Shown here piece by piece: positions 11,331 through 22,600 of a stretch of 64,000 nt of DNA. The notes under the pieces were generated by a model. The model was not told where the DNA came from. It did not search any database and saw only the letters and a program-made list of their open reading frames with translations. The translations under genes were made by a program, and so were the position numbers. Source of the stretch: Branchipolynoe longqiensis (lineage: Eukaryota > Annelida > Polychaeta > Phyllodocida > Polynoidae); assembly GCA_030323885.1 (NCBI GenBank), contig CM059190.1, positions 84,188,709 to 84,252,708 of the forward strand. Direction: 5' to 3'. Position 1 is the first letter of the stretch; the number at the start of each line of letters is the position of its first letter.

Positions 11331-11530
11331 GGGAAGCCGCCGCCATCTTGTGGTGTCAGCTCGAGCTGCTCCTGCCCGGGCGGGGGCCTCTGGGCCGCCC
11401 GCTTCGCGGGCCTACCGACTGGTCGTGATGTTCGTCGGGTTCTATGCATGTTCTTTTATCACTTGGTCGCATGTTTAACGTGGTTGGTGCGTCGTGGGTG
11501 CCGTGGGTGGAGTCGGGTTCGCTAGTTATT

Positions 11531-11685
11531 TGCTGAAATGCTATAACCATGTAGGAACGAAACCGAATGGCTAGATGCGGTGGAAGGTTTCGGGTGGTGT
11601 TCGTCCATCCCGCTGGGGGCGTGGTGGGTACCCGGCTCCCCTCACCAAGTCAACCACAATTCGGAAATTATGCGCCCATTGGTTT
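11531..11685. repeat. Direct repeat of ~160 bp, copy 2
   Basis: Second copy of the 11172 repeat in the same orientation. It differs by scattered substitutions and a short deletion after GGTTTCGG. Confidence 0.75.
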
Positions 11686-11744
11686 GACTCGACCGGGAAC
11701 TGAGCTCCAAATTCTCTAAGTGTCATGACTGAGCTCCAAGTTGT

Positions 11745-11912
11745 CTAAGTGTCATGATCGTGGTCTGAGTGGGATATTGCAGCATGGTGCCAGTGACAAG
11801 ATATCCAAGTGAGACAACACTGTAAAGTTGCCACCAGTGCGCACTGTCACAATTCGGTTCCCGTTCTGATGTGACCTTAGATGCAGCCATGACGTAAGCT
11901 CCCAATAACATA
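11745..11912 (+). mobile_element. SINE-A fragment (3' half)
   Basis: Plus-strand 3' part of SINE-A, with GAGTGGGATATTGCAGCATG and CACTGTCACAATTCGGT blocks. It shares diagnostic changes with the copy at 12400-12655, which is in the opposite orientation. Confidence 0.75.
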
Positions 11913-12399
11913 TTGGGCTCTACCGATTTGTCCACCGCGCCGGTGCGCGAGGTGGTGATTGGAGGTCAGGCAAACACGGGTGTGTGATAATAGGTTGGGG
12001 GTGAATTCAGGTGAAAGCGGTGTAACTGTAAGCAGTTCATTGATCATTCTAAGTTAATTGTTACCGTTATGTATGCATTGATTGCGTGGAATTCGGGCAC
12101 CAACTTATTGATAATACAGGGGCGTCCAACCAGATGGCGGTTTGAAGACGGAGAGTGAGTTTTATTTTGTTAATAGCTTGAATATATTTGCTGTTTATAC
12201 TACTCGCATAATATATAACATAACATATGATTCTTACAAATTTGTTTTGATAACGATAGTCGGTGGCAGTTAGTGAGGGACCGTGGTGGCGCCACCTGTT
12301 GTATTTGGTGAATAATCACGGATGTTTATACAATAACTGAACCTGCCGTTATTTCTATTTACATAAGTTCTTATACGTCATATGATTTGGCTTTGTTTA

Positions 12400-12655
12400 T
12401 TGGGAGTTTACGTCATGGCTGCATCTAAGGTCACATCAGAACGGGAATGGAATTGTGACAGTGCGCACTGGTGGCAACTTTGCAGTGTTGTCTCACTTGG
12501 ATATCTTGTCACTGGCACCATGCTGCAATATCTCACTCAGTCGCACGATCATGACACTTAGACAACCCATCCTCGCCATATCATTTCAATACTCTGCGCC
12601 TGGTGATTAGCGACAAGTATCAGTTTTTGTAAGTCTTTGGATTGACTCGGCCAGA
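12400..12655 (-). mobile_element. SINE-A copy, inverted relative to 11745
   Basis: Minus-strand SINE-A sharing subfamily changes (CTGCATCTAAGGTCACATC, CACTTGGATATCTTGTC) with 11745-11912. The two form an inverted repeat with about 0.5 kb between arms. Confidence 0.78.
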
Positions 12656-12681
12656 CATTAATCTCACAACCTCCTGCACCA

Positions 12682-13013
12682 GACGGGATGGCCGAATGAG
12701 TTAGAGGGTCTGTCTCCCGTGTTGGTAGATTGTGGGGTCGAACCCTGGTCGAGTCAAACCAATGACTTAAAAATGTATACTTGTCGCTTCCTAGCCTGGC
12801 GCTCAGCATTATTAGGATAGGAAAAGGACCGGTCGGCTCAGTGTCAGGATAATCTGACTGAGTGGAATATCAGGTCATGGTGCTGGAGGCCTGGTCTTCC
12901 AGTGGGGCAGCACTATAAAGTCGCCTTGAGAGTGTGCACTGTCACAAGTCGGTACTCATCCTGATATGACCGTAGATGTTGCTAGGACGTAAAGCAACAA
13001 CAAACAAACAAAC
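12682..13013 (+). mobile_element. SINE-A, full length
   Basis: tRNA-derived SINE with a box A-like stretch (GATGGCCGAATGAGTTAGAG) and a box B-like stretch (GGTCGAACCCTGG) near its 5' end. The body is about 250 bp and the tail is CAACAAACAAACAAA. These are the RNA polymerase III promoter elements such SINEs inherit from tRNA. Confidence 0.85.
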
Positions 13014-13059
13014 TCACAACCTCCCATGTGGAAAATGTGCATGCTACCCATTCGGCCAA

Positions 13060-13230
13060 CCGGTCTGATATATATGATATATACAGTATATATAGTACAA
13101 TATATATTATAATATATAATACATTATAAAAATATATACAATATATATATAATACATAATATATATAATATATATAGAATGTATATCAAATATATTATAT
13201 ATATAAAATATATATATTATATAATATATT
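13060..13230. repeat. AT-rich low-complexity tract
   Basis: Run of ATATATAATA variants with no fixed unit. The minus-strand frame across it is an Ile/Tyr artefact. Confidence 0.75.
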
Positions 13231-13960
13231 ATCCATATGATCACCTGCTTATGGAGGTATGAAGAAAAGAGTAGGAATATAAAAAACAAACTTTTTGAGG
13301 GTTTGATTCCGATGTTTATCTCCATTTTTGGATTGGCGTGTATGTAGTTTTGTGCCTGAACTCTTCATATATATATGTGTACATATATATCCATATATAC
13401 AGACCAAATTTGTTAGGGCTGAGTGAGGAGGAAATTGGCTGCTGTTAATGTGGTGGGAGGCCAAATGGGGGCGCCACCAGCTGCGTCAAGTGAGAATTAA
13501 CTAGGGTAAATAACAGGTGGGTGATGACTTCTGCAGATTTATACTTCCATAATTCTCATACATCACATAAAATGAAATGCGACAGGTTATCGTCAATACA
13601 AATTAAAGCAAAGCGAAATCGGTTATGCGTCTTATTCTGCTTTGACCTAATTAAATGATCAATTACTTGTTCTGCCATCATGTTCATGATGACAGCCACC
13701 AAACCTGTCTCGGTGCGCGAGTGACTGGGCGACCCGGCTTGGCACCAGTATGCAGCACTTACATGGTCCCACCGCAGGTGTTGGCCCACTGTACAATCTA
13801 CAAGCTATTGTGCCATTGTGTAGTGGTTTAACTTGGGGTGACTTAACTCGATGGTTTTGGGTTAGCAGCAATTAATATTAGTTACTTTAAATGCACATTC
13901 ATATATATGCATATATGTGTATTTATATGTATATATACATGTGTTTCATATATTATATAT
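13231..13960. other. Unassigned sequence
   Basis: No gene or known repeat recognised. A GGGGGCGCCACC stretch (about 13466) resembles one at 12286 but is too short to interpret. Confidence 0.35.
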
Positions 13961-13964
13961 ATGT

Positions 13965-14062
13965 AGATAATTTATATTTTTTATTCTGGTATATATTAAA
14001 TTTAGCATATGATACTTATTTTATATATATTTAAATTCTGGAATCAATATTTTTCAATTGAA

Positions 14063-14106
<44 letters not shown>

Positions 14107-14139
14107 CGGGTATTGAAGTATATATAACAGGAATTGAAG

Positions 14140-14178
<39 letters not shown>

Positions 14179-14292
14179 CAGGTATTTATACTTCAATTGA
14201 AAAATATTGATTCCGGAATTTAAATATATATAAAATAATTATCATGTGCTAAATATATTCCAGAATAAAAACTATAAATTATCTATATATAT
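13965..14292. repeat. Long AT-rich palindrome with TA-repeat core
   Basis: The left arm (about 13968-14063, containing ATTCTGGAATCAATATTTTTC) is repeated in inverse at about 14186-14290 (GAAAAATATTGATTCCGGAAT). Two (TA)n tracts (14064-14104 and 14145-14176) and two short copies of a TATTGAAGTATATATAACA phrase lie between the arms. It could be a MITE with expanded microsatellite, or a foldback element. Confidence 0.8.
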
Positions 14293-14496
14293 ATATAGAT
14301 ATTTGTATATATATATATATATATATATATAAATATATATATATTGAATAGAACTTGAAATACATACCATATGTACATCATATTATGGTAGTTTGCATTC
14401 ACCTCTTAGGCAAGGATGCATATAGACTGCATCGAAGGAGATACTTAGCCAACATAGTCGGATGGTCTTGAGTATCTGTAATTTTCTTTCATAAAT

Positions 14497-14715
14497 ATAT
14501 TAGGTTAATCGTTATAATCTACTTTACTTTAGTTTGATGTAACTTTTATTTTAAATGGCTAGCTTTTCAGATATTTGAAGTGCAAAGATGCAAAGTTAAT
14601 TTAGCAACCATGCCAAAACTGACACCATTGTTTCTGCAGTGACAGGTTTGATTAAAACTGCCTCAGTAACCCCTTCTATGTGGCGAAAAATGTTCAAAAG
14701 TGCACCAGTATTTAA
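14497..14715 (-). mobile_element. MITE-A fragment, inverted and truncated
   Basis: Contains the MITE-A interior in reverse (CTAGCTTTTCAGATATTTGAAGTGC) and stops where the next copy begins at 14716. Confidence 0.65.
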
Positions 14716-15060
14716 AGCTGCATAGGCCAATGAAATATGACATTTTAAAAACCAAAACAATTATCTGGATTTGATTTTTACATATCTAACTTAGATACTG
14801 ATGCACTTATGGAAAATTTGTTTCTGCATAGAAGGGAATACTGAGTCAATTTAATAGAACATGTTACTTTACAGGTCTATGGTGTGAGAGTTTTGCCAAA
14901 ACTAATTTTCCATGTTTGCACTTCAAATATCTCAAAAGTTTACCATTTAAAATAAAAGTAATTTTGAACTACTGTAAAGTAGATACTAGTGATCGATCCA
15001 CTATTTTTATCTTAGAAAAATTACAGAAACTCAAAACCATCGGACTATGCAATTTTAAGT
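14716..15060 (+). mobile_element. MITE-A, near full length
   Basis: Non-coding element with inverted ends TTAAAGCTGCATAGGCC and CATCGGACTATGCAATTTTAA. The interior (GATACTGATGCACTTAT, TTTGCACTTCAAATATCTCAAA) is shared with copies at 16.2, 27.7 and 53.6 kb. No ORF is present. The superfamily is unknown. Confidence 0.82.
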
Positions 15061-15200
15061 TAGATATATAAAATCAAATCTACATAATTGTTTTGGTTTT
15101 GAAAAGATGATGTTTTCATCGGACTGTGCAGCTTTCATAGAACATGTGACTGGTGAAGTCTATGGGGTCAGAGTTTAGATAAGCACACCAACATTAATAA
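15061..15200. mobile_element. Rearranged MITE-A pieces
   Basis: An inverted end fragment (to about 15137, CATCGGACTGTGCAGC) is followed by a direct interior fragment (TAGAACATGTGACTGG). This is consistent with a second, rearranged insertion. Confidence 0.6.
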
Positions 15201-15570
15201 TGGGTGTCGATAAGTATATGCAGCGTGGTATGTGTGAATGTATGCATTTATTTAAACGCATTTACATAAACGCCCCATTAGTGATGCCCCATTATCATGA
15301 CATTGCAGAACTTACTAGTCCTGCCCATTGTGGTCGAAACGACAGTAGGGCCTGCGAGTTGCGCCGTGGGGTTAGTAGCAGTTAGCGCATGCGCAGTGCC
15401 CGAATACACGCCCTCGTTTAACGGGCTCAACATAACCTGCAGGTGTCACACAAAAGGAGGTATGGTAAACACGGGGCTGCTTTGTGTGTCCTCCCAACCA
15501 CAACAACAAAGGACTGGTGCTACTTACATCACCTCATTTGCACAACTACTGGCTTTATTCTGGATGGTTT
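15201..15570. other. Unassigned sequence
   Basis: Short overlapping frames only. No family recognised. Confidence 0.35.
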
Positions 15571-15907
15571 GCTGTTGGAGTTTTATGTCCTGACAACATC
15601 AAAGGACATATCAGGACGGGTACCGACTTGTGACAGTGCACACTCATGGCAACTTTATAGTGCTGCCCCATTGGGAGACCAGGCCAACAGCACCATGCCC
15701 TGATATCCCACTCAGTCACATTATCCTGTCACTGAGCCAACCACTGAGCCTATCGTAATAATGTCGAGCTCCTGGCTAGAAAGCGACAAGTATCACTTTT
15801 ATAAGTCATTAGTTTGAGCCGACCCAGTTTCGAACCCGTGGGTTAGATTCCCACGATCTACCAAAACGCGAAACGGACGCTCAACTCTTTCGGCCATCCC
15901 GTCTGGT
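15571..15907 (-). mobile_element. SINE-A, full length
   Basis: Minus-strand copy. The tRNA-like head is at 15830-15907 (GACGGGATGGCCGAAAGAG in reverse, and GGTTCGAAACTGGGTC for box B). The head contains an extra 'AATCTAACCCAC' compared with other copies. Confidence 0.85.
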
Positions 15908-16164
15908 CAGGCTTTATTCTGGAACAAAGCAAGCCCCACAAATATGCGTCCCCACCAAAGGTTGGGCTGCTGGGCAATCGCAGGTAGAGGCGAGGGGCGG
16001 GTAGTGGCTGGCGGGTACAGCGTTCGGCTAAATTTTCTGGCACCTGACGGTGTCGCCGCCTACCACGATCGTGAGGCACAATAGCAATCCGAACACTGGA
16101 CATGTTACATATCTAATAAATTACCCAGCTAGGCATAAACGGTTTTCTTTCTTTCTTTCAATAA
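15908..16164. other. Unassigned sequence
   Basis: No supported feature. It ends in a CTTT-rich stretch. Confidence 0.35.
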
Positions 16165-16460
16165 ACCTGCATAGTCCGATAAAGCATCAAATTTTCAAAA
16201 CCAAAATAAATGTCAAGAATTGATTCTACATATCTAACTTAAATACTGATGCACTTATTAAGCATTTCTTGACACATAGAAGGGAATACCGAGACAATTA
16301 AATAGAACCTGATGCTGCTAAAGCCTATGGTGTCACAGCTTTTGCATACTAACTGAAACTAATTTTAAATGTTTGCACTTCAAAGATCTCAAAACTTAGC
16401 CATTTAAAATTGATGTTACTCCAAACTAAAGTAAGGTAGATTATAACAATCAATTCTATA
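16165..16460 (+). mobile_element. MITE-A, 3'-truncated
   Basis: Starts ATAAACCTGCATAGTCCGAT and continues through the shared interior. The right terminal repeat is missing. Confidence 0.75.
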
Positions 16461-16545
16461 TCAGGTTGGAGATAAGCGCAACCTAAATTATTTCTGCCAA
16501 AACCAGTCTTAAAAATGGGATGTCTTGTTTTGGGATTGCTACACT

Positions 16546-16824
16546 GTGCATGTTACTAGTAACATGAGTAATTTGCAGACGGGGACGGCACCCACCAGCC
16601 AAGACACAGATGCCCCACACTCATACCGAGAACTAACTAACCACCCCAGCCATAGGACTACGGTGGCGCCACCTTGTGTGACCCCCACCAACTCCCCACT
16701 TACAACAAGCCTCTCAGTTCCCGCCAAAACGATCACGTGACCTCCCGATTTGAATAAAACCACCTCCACGGCCCGCACTTCACCTCCAGACGTCAACCGG
16801 ACAACTCCTCAAGCCTATCTTCAC
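16546..16824 (+). repeat. Y3 split direct repeat A1
   Basis: 279 bp, matching 26899-27177 with few substitutions. Three bases from the start lies an 18 bp perfect palindrome, CATGTTACTAGTAACATG (16549-16566). The repeat ends at TATCTTCAC. Confidence 0.92.
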
Positions 16825-16852
16825 TCCACGTAACGGAACGTAATGCAACGAA

Positions 16853-18233
16853 ATGCCGACTGCACGCAAATCAACTAAGAACATGGCAAAGAACAACACC
16901 AACAACCCACCCAAAACACGGGGGCGCCCAAGGAACAAGACACCAGATACGAGGCCCGCAACTGAAAAGCGAACCGACGAACAACAACACGACGAACAGA
17001 ACAAACCGAGAATGGCCGCCAGCTCCAACGGACTCCCCGATGGCATACTGGAAGCAATCCAGGCAGCCATGGCGAGCCAAATAATGGACCTAAGGATGGA
17101 CATAAGGACGGACATCACAGCAACAAAAACGGACCTCCTCGCTACGATGAACGCGCGCATCGACCAGATCAGCATGACAGACATGGGAAGGAGACACCAA
17201 CCCCAATCAACACCAGGCGTGCGGATGAGTGACAGCGACACTGTCACTGGCGGCAAAGCGTGCCAACGGCCCAACCGTCACAACCCCATGCAGGACCGGC
17301 GCAGGCGCCGGTGCCCGTGCCAAGGAGGCAGCAGCGAGGCATGGTCCCCGCTGCACTCCAGCACCAACCAACCAACGTGCAATTCACGGACACATACGCC
17401 TACTCCGACGACGAGAACACCGACTATGGACAATACCACGACACCAATGACGATGAGCTCGACACAGACAGACCAGAAGTGATCAACGAACTGCTAACGG
17501 CAGCAGGCTCAGCACTCGGACGAAAATGAGGTAAACCTAAATTCCAACCTCACATGTATGTCATCCGCGGAGAAAAAGGCGAGAAAGTAGGGGTAACTGA
17601 AGCTACATGGCACGAGTATTTTGCAGCGTTGTTCAGAATGAGGAAGACGCCGCAGTCCCATATGCCTGGAAAGAGCCGATGCTAGAGCACCAACACCAGC
17701 TAGCAACTATGGCGGCAACATGGGAGTGGGAGACGTGCAGGCTGTGGTCAGAGCGTGTGTTTAACATGGTTGATGACGGCCGCCTGCCACATGGATGGGC
17801 CGACCAATATGCAATAAAAGACGTCCAGAGGGACGCCTGTGCCGTAGGAACACGACTTGGCGCCAAACACCAGCATCGGGCGGCGTACTCTGGAGGACGA
17901 ACCAACACACCGACGACGAACAACAGTGATAACAAAACAGAGTACAACAAGGAGGCCGACGGGAAGCCGTGCCACCTCTGGAACTGGGGCAATGACTGTG
18001 GGTTCACGGCCTCCCACAGGCAACACCCCGACCACAAGGCGCACATCTGCGGATGGTGGGCCAACAAATATCACTGCACCAACCCTCACCAAGAACGAGC
18101 ATGCTTAAACAAGAAGCGCTTCCAAGAGAGGACTCAACAGCTCAAGCGATACAGGGTTTTTGCTAAACGGCTCCACGATCGCAGACAAGCAGGCGAAAGA
18201 GGAGCCCATAAACGAAAACAACGACCACGATGA
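16853..18233 (+). pseudogene. gag: Y3 gag-like ORF, multiply frameshifted
   Basis: Begins at ATG 16853 with a Lys/Arg/Asn-rich N-terminus, then a helical stretch (LEAIQAAMASQIMDLRMDI). The product moves between frames at about 17250-17300. It meets a stop at 17527-17529 and shifts again near 17630. The C-terminal part (17607-18233) has a Cys/His-rich region (CHLWNWGNDCGF, followed by HxxxH and CGW..C elements), comparable in place to the zinc-binding gag tails of Y1 and Y2. It overlaps the pol frame by about 70 bases. The gag role is inferred from position and zinc motifs. Confidence 0.7.
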
Positions 18234-19503
18234 CCAACACACGGTATGTGACACTCATAATAATCACGTGAAAATAAATGCACTTCCACATGAACAATGG
18301 ATAGACGCAACACCTGCTGACGTAACAGCTCGGGCCCGCACCGTCCGTTACAGGATACGCTCAGAGGCCAAGAAGCCAAATAATACCAGCGGCGACAACA
18401 ACAAACATACCCCCCCAGCCCCACCCGATGTGAGGCGGGGAGCCCCCGGGAGGATACACCCACACAACATGGTTGACACCGACAACAACCACAAAAGCGA
18501 ATGTGAACACTGTACAACCAATAACCTTGTCATGAACTGTGAACCTAAAAATAGAACTGTACACAATACTGAGAGTCAGGCCGATTGTGACCCGAACTGC
18601 ATATGTGGCGCTCATTGTGATATTGCTTGTGTTATTGGCGGCAACAGTGCATGTAACACCAGAGGTGACACTGACCATGACATGACCAGTGATAATGAAA
18701 GTCGTGCTGAACCCGACCAACACGACGCTGGCGAAACAAACGCTGTAAGTGACCGCAGCAACATGAACCCAGGAGGCGCCACTGGTGCCGTCACAAGCGG
18801 CCATGACAGCAGAAAAGCAGATGTCAACGCCAATGGCACGATGGCCGGAGGCACCAAGGCACACTCCAGCACCGTCCCCAACCCAAGAACACACCAAGAT
18901 GGCGGCCGCCACTACCCGACCACCACAGCCAGGAAGGCACACTCCAGCAGCCACCATGGTGACGTCATCAACAACGATGGCGGCGCCCACACCACCCACA
19001 GGGATGTAGCAACAATGGCCGCCCATGGGATGTCAACAACAATGGCCACTCACCCCCCATCATGCCACGCCCACATCAGCGTGGGCAACCACAACACAGC
19101 CGCCACCACCGACACACCCTGCCGGGACACAACAAGAGATGGAGCACCACCACAACACAAGCGCCAGCGAGTGAGTAGCAACAAACTCTGCCATCCAACT
19201 GACATTAAGGAAGAATACTCATACAATGTCCTTCCACTAAAAACCCCAATAGACTACAGACCAAGACTACACAACATCTGGCCACACATGGCCAGGTCAC
19301 AATGGACCAACCACCGTGGATATATGAACATATACGAACAAGTAAGGAAGACAGGCATTCTGAACTACATGGGAGCCAGGCTCCCAGTCCCCTCCGGCCT
19401 CAACATACCCGAATGGAGATGCCTACTGGTCGACTACCACGACAATGAGATAGTCGACTACCTCGAGTATGGCTGGCCGGGGGCCTACATTGCTGACAAC
19501 CCA
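18160..19503 (+). pseudogene. pol: Y3 pol, N-terminal part upstream of gypsy insertion
   Basis: A 448-codon open stretch up to the G1 insertion, rich in Asn, His, Thr and Asp, with a Cys-rich patch (CDPNCICGAHCDIAC) and no domain I recognise in its first 340 residues. The last part (YRPRLHNIWPHMARSQW to DYLEYGWPGAYI) looks like the leader of the RT domain and continues in frame at 24289 once G1 and one target-duplication copy are discounted. The first ATG is unclear because the frame opens inside gag. Confidence 0.72.
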
Positions 19504-19508
19504 CCCAC

Positions 19509-19627
19509 TGTGATGTATTGTAGTTACCCGAACACCCCCGACCGTACCAATGTATGACGTCATGAGGAGGCTTCTTAATAAAGTCAGTTACATTACTAGA
19601 ACTCACGGTGTCCACACATACATTACA
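19509..19627 (+). repeat. G1 5' LTR
   Basis: 119 bp, TGTGATGT to ATTACA. Contains ATGACGTCATG (19554-19564), a perfect CRE/ATF site TGACGTCA, and TTAATAAAG as a polyadenylation-type signal. It has no obvious TATA box. Confidence 0.95.
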
Positions 19628-22600
19628 TGGTGTCAGATGTTACGGGTGATACGACTACAATGGCTCTTCATGGATTAAAACCCCCTGGACCATTGAATCT
19701 GGATGAGCGAATGGCCATAAACTGGAAATCATGGTTGCATTCATATGAGATCTACGCAATAGCAGCCGGGATAGTAACGAAGGCAGAAAAAGTACAGTGC
19801 TGTGTACTGCTCCATGTTGCTGGTGGTGAGGCGCAAAAAGTACACCGTACATTCGAGTTTGAAACTGGTGACAAGGACAAGATCGGACCATTGATAAAGG
19901 CGTTCTCGACATATTGCGAAGGAAAAACCAATATAACCGTGATAAGGTATGCCTTCAACTCTTTAAACCAGACGAGTGAGACGATAGACACGTATATTCG
20001 AGAGTTAAAACATCGGATACAATTTTGTTGTTATGAGCAATTGGAAGCGTCCCTGTTGTGCGATCGGATCGTATGTGGCATAAGAGACAATGAACTACGA
20101 AATCGATTACTACAGACACCTCAATTATCATTGGAACAGTGTATTCAATTGTGTAGGTTGAGTGAAAACAAATCTTCACAAGTACAAGCGTCTTCGACAA
20201 GTGAGGTGGATGTGATCGATCGTGACTACAGACGACGAGAGGGACCAGGGACCAGGACATCTCCATGGAGACAAGCATCAACAAGTCGTTATCAACAGGG
20301 CCGCAAGATGGACGTCACCGATTGTGGACGATGCGGTTATCGACACACAGATGGAAAATGTCCCGCCCGAGGAAAAGAATGCATCGGGTGTCGACGCATT
20401 GGGCATTTCGTAAAAATGTGCCATTTACAACAGAAAAGGCAACAAGCAGCACCAGTGTATGAACTTAATGTTAATCAAGAGATGAAGGATGGCCAAGGCA
20501 TGACAGATCAGTACGGGGACCAGGATCACGAACGTCAACAAGACACTGACAGCTATGGTTTATTTGTCGGATCAATCCATGATATGGATATTGACGACAA
20601 AGACTTGTGGTTTGTGAGATTTGTAATTGGTACTGTAGAAGTTTCATTTAAATTAGATACAGGATCTGAGGCCAACATTTTACCCTTGGCGGTATACAAA
20701 CAACTGACTGGTGTTGAGTTAAAAGCGTCTACCTGTCAACTGATCACATACGGAGGACATAGAATTACGCCTACCGGAGAAACAATGTTAAATATCAATG
20801 GTCGTGACTTAAAGTTTCAAGTGACAGATGCCGGCAGTGCCATCATGGGCAAACAAGCCTGTGTTAAATTAGGACTGTTAGCACGACTGGACACGTTAAA
20901 TGTAACACCTTCCCAAGAAGCGGATAAACTGGTAATGAAGTATTATGACGTGTTTGAAGGTTTAGGATTAATTAAGGTTAATGCTAAAATATATGTTGAC
21001 AAAAATATAACCCCTGTTATAGACCCTCCTCGTAGAATACCTTTGTCCATAAACGATGATGTCAAGAAAGAGTTAGAGCGTATGGTACAATTAGGAGTTA
21101 TTGTCAAACAAGCTAGTCCAACCCCTTGGGTTAATTCAATAACAATAGTCCGCAAACCTGGAAAGTTACGAATTTGCCTAGACCCAACTAAGCTCAATAA
21201 AGCAATTTTAAGAGGACCATATCCGGTCAGAACAGTCGAGGAAGTCGTGGCTAATTTGCATGGGGCTCAATATTTCTCAGTGTTGGATGCCCAAAGCGGA
21301 TATTGGCAAATTGAATTAGACAAAGAGAGTTCTGAGCTGTGTACATTTAATACCCCTTGGGGTAGATACAGATATACTAGATTGCCATTTGGGATCAAGA
21401 CTGCAGGAGATATATTTATTGAAGAGATGAATGAAATACTAAAAGGGATGCCAGGTGTTAGTGTCATATCAGATGACATTTTGGTACATGGGGCTACAGA
21501 GCAACAACATAATATCAGATTAGAAGCAGTTTTAGAACGTGCCCGAAAAGTTAATCTAAAACTAAACCCTAAGAAATCTAGGATTTGCCGAAACAGTGTT
21601 AATTATGTAGGACACGTCATTAGCTCAGATGGCCTAAAACCCAACAACGATAGAATACAAGCAATTATTGACATGCCCAGTCCTACCGATAAAGCAGGTG
21701 TACACCGATTTTTGGGTATGATAGGATATGTAAGTAAATTTATACCGAACATGGCGAACATGACCAAGCCATTAAGGACTATCATTCAGAAGAATATTTC
21801 GTGGCATTGGGATATAGACCAAGAAAAAGCTTTTCAAAATTTAAAATCGTTGTTAACTAAGGCCCCCATACTACAATATTTTGATAGTAGGCAAAAGGTT
21901 GTCCTCCAGGTTGATGCGTCAAAGTATGGTCTAGGCGCTACTTTGTTTCAAAATAATTTGCCTGTGGCAATGGCATCTAAAGCATTAGATCAATCACAGA
22001 TAAATTATGCTGTGATTGAGAAAGAATTATTAGCCATCTGTTTTGGCTGTAAAAAGTTTCATACGTTCATTTATGGCAATGAAATCAGCGTGAACACAGA
22101 CCATAAACCCTTGGTTGCAATTATGCTAAAACCAATACATGAACTTTCGGCAAGAATGCAGCGTATGCGCATGCGATTGCAAAACTATAATTTAGAAGTA
22201 TCGTATCTCAAGGGCTCACATTTATATTTTGCAGATACTTTATCAAGAGCGCATACATCAAGTATAGCCCCTGAGGACTTATATGACCGGGACATTTCGG
22301 TTGGGGCTATAGACATTGGCATGGATGTGGTGCAACAAGTAATAGAGGCCACCAAGGTAGATCATACGCTCACCAAAATAAAAACTATGGCATTGGAAGG
22401 ATGGCCAAAGACTAGCGATAATATCCCTAACGATGTCAAACCGTATTACACATTTAGACATGAAATAACCTGGGTAAATGGCGTACTACTGAAAGGTAGT
22501 CAAATGATAATCCCCAAGAGTCTGCAAACCGATATGCTAGACAAATTACACGAGTCGCACTTAGGGGTGGTTAAGTGTAAACAACTGGCCAGAGATAATA

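Noticed and set aside
12682..12760. Functional tRNA gene
   Set aside because: The tRNA-like head is part of SINE-A, repeated in many copies and lacking a foldable acceptor stem.
16853..17274. Minus-strand 164-codon frame over Y3 gag
   Set aside because: Shadow of the plus-strand gag frame with no recognisable domain.
18361..19026. 221-codon minus-strand frame
   Set aside because: Antisense shadow of Y3 pol. Composition mirrors the plus-strand Asn/His/Thr codons and there is no domain.
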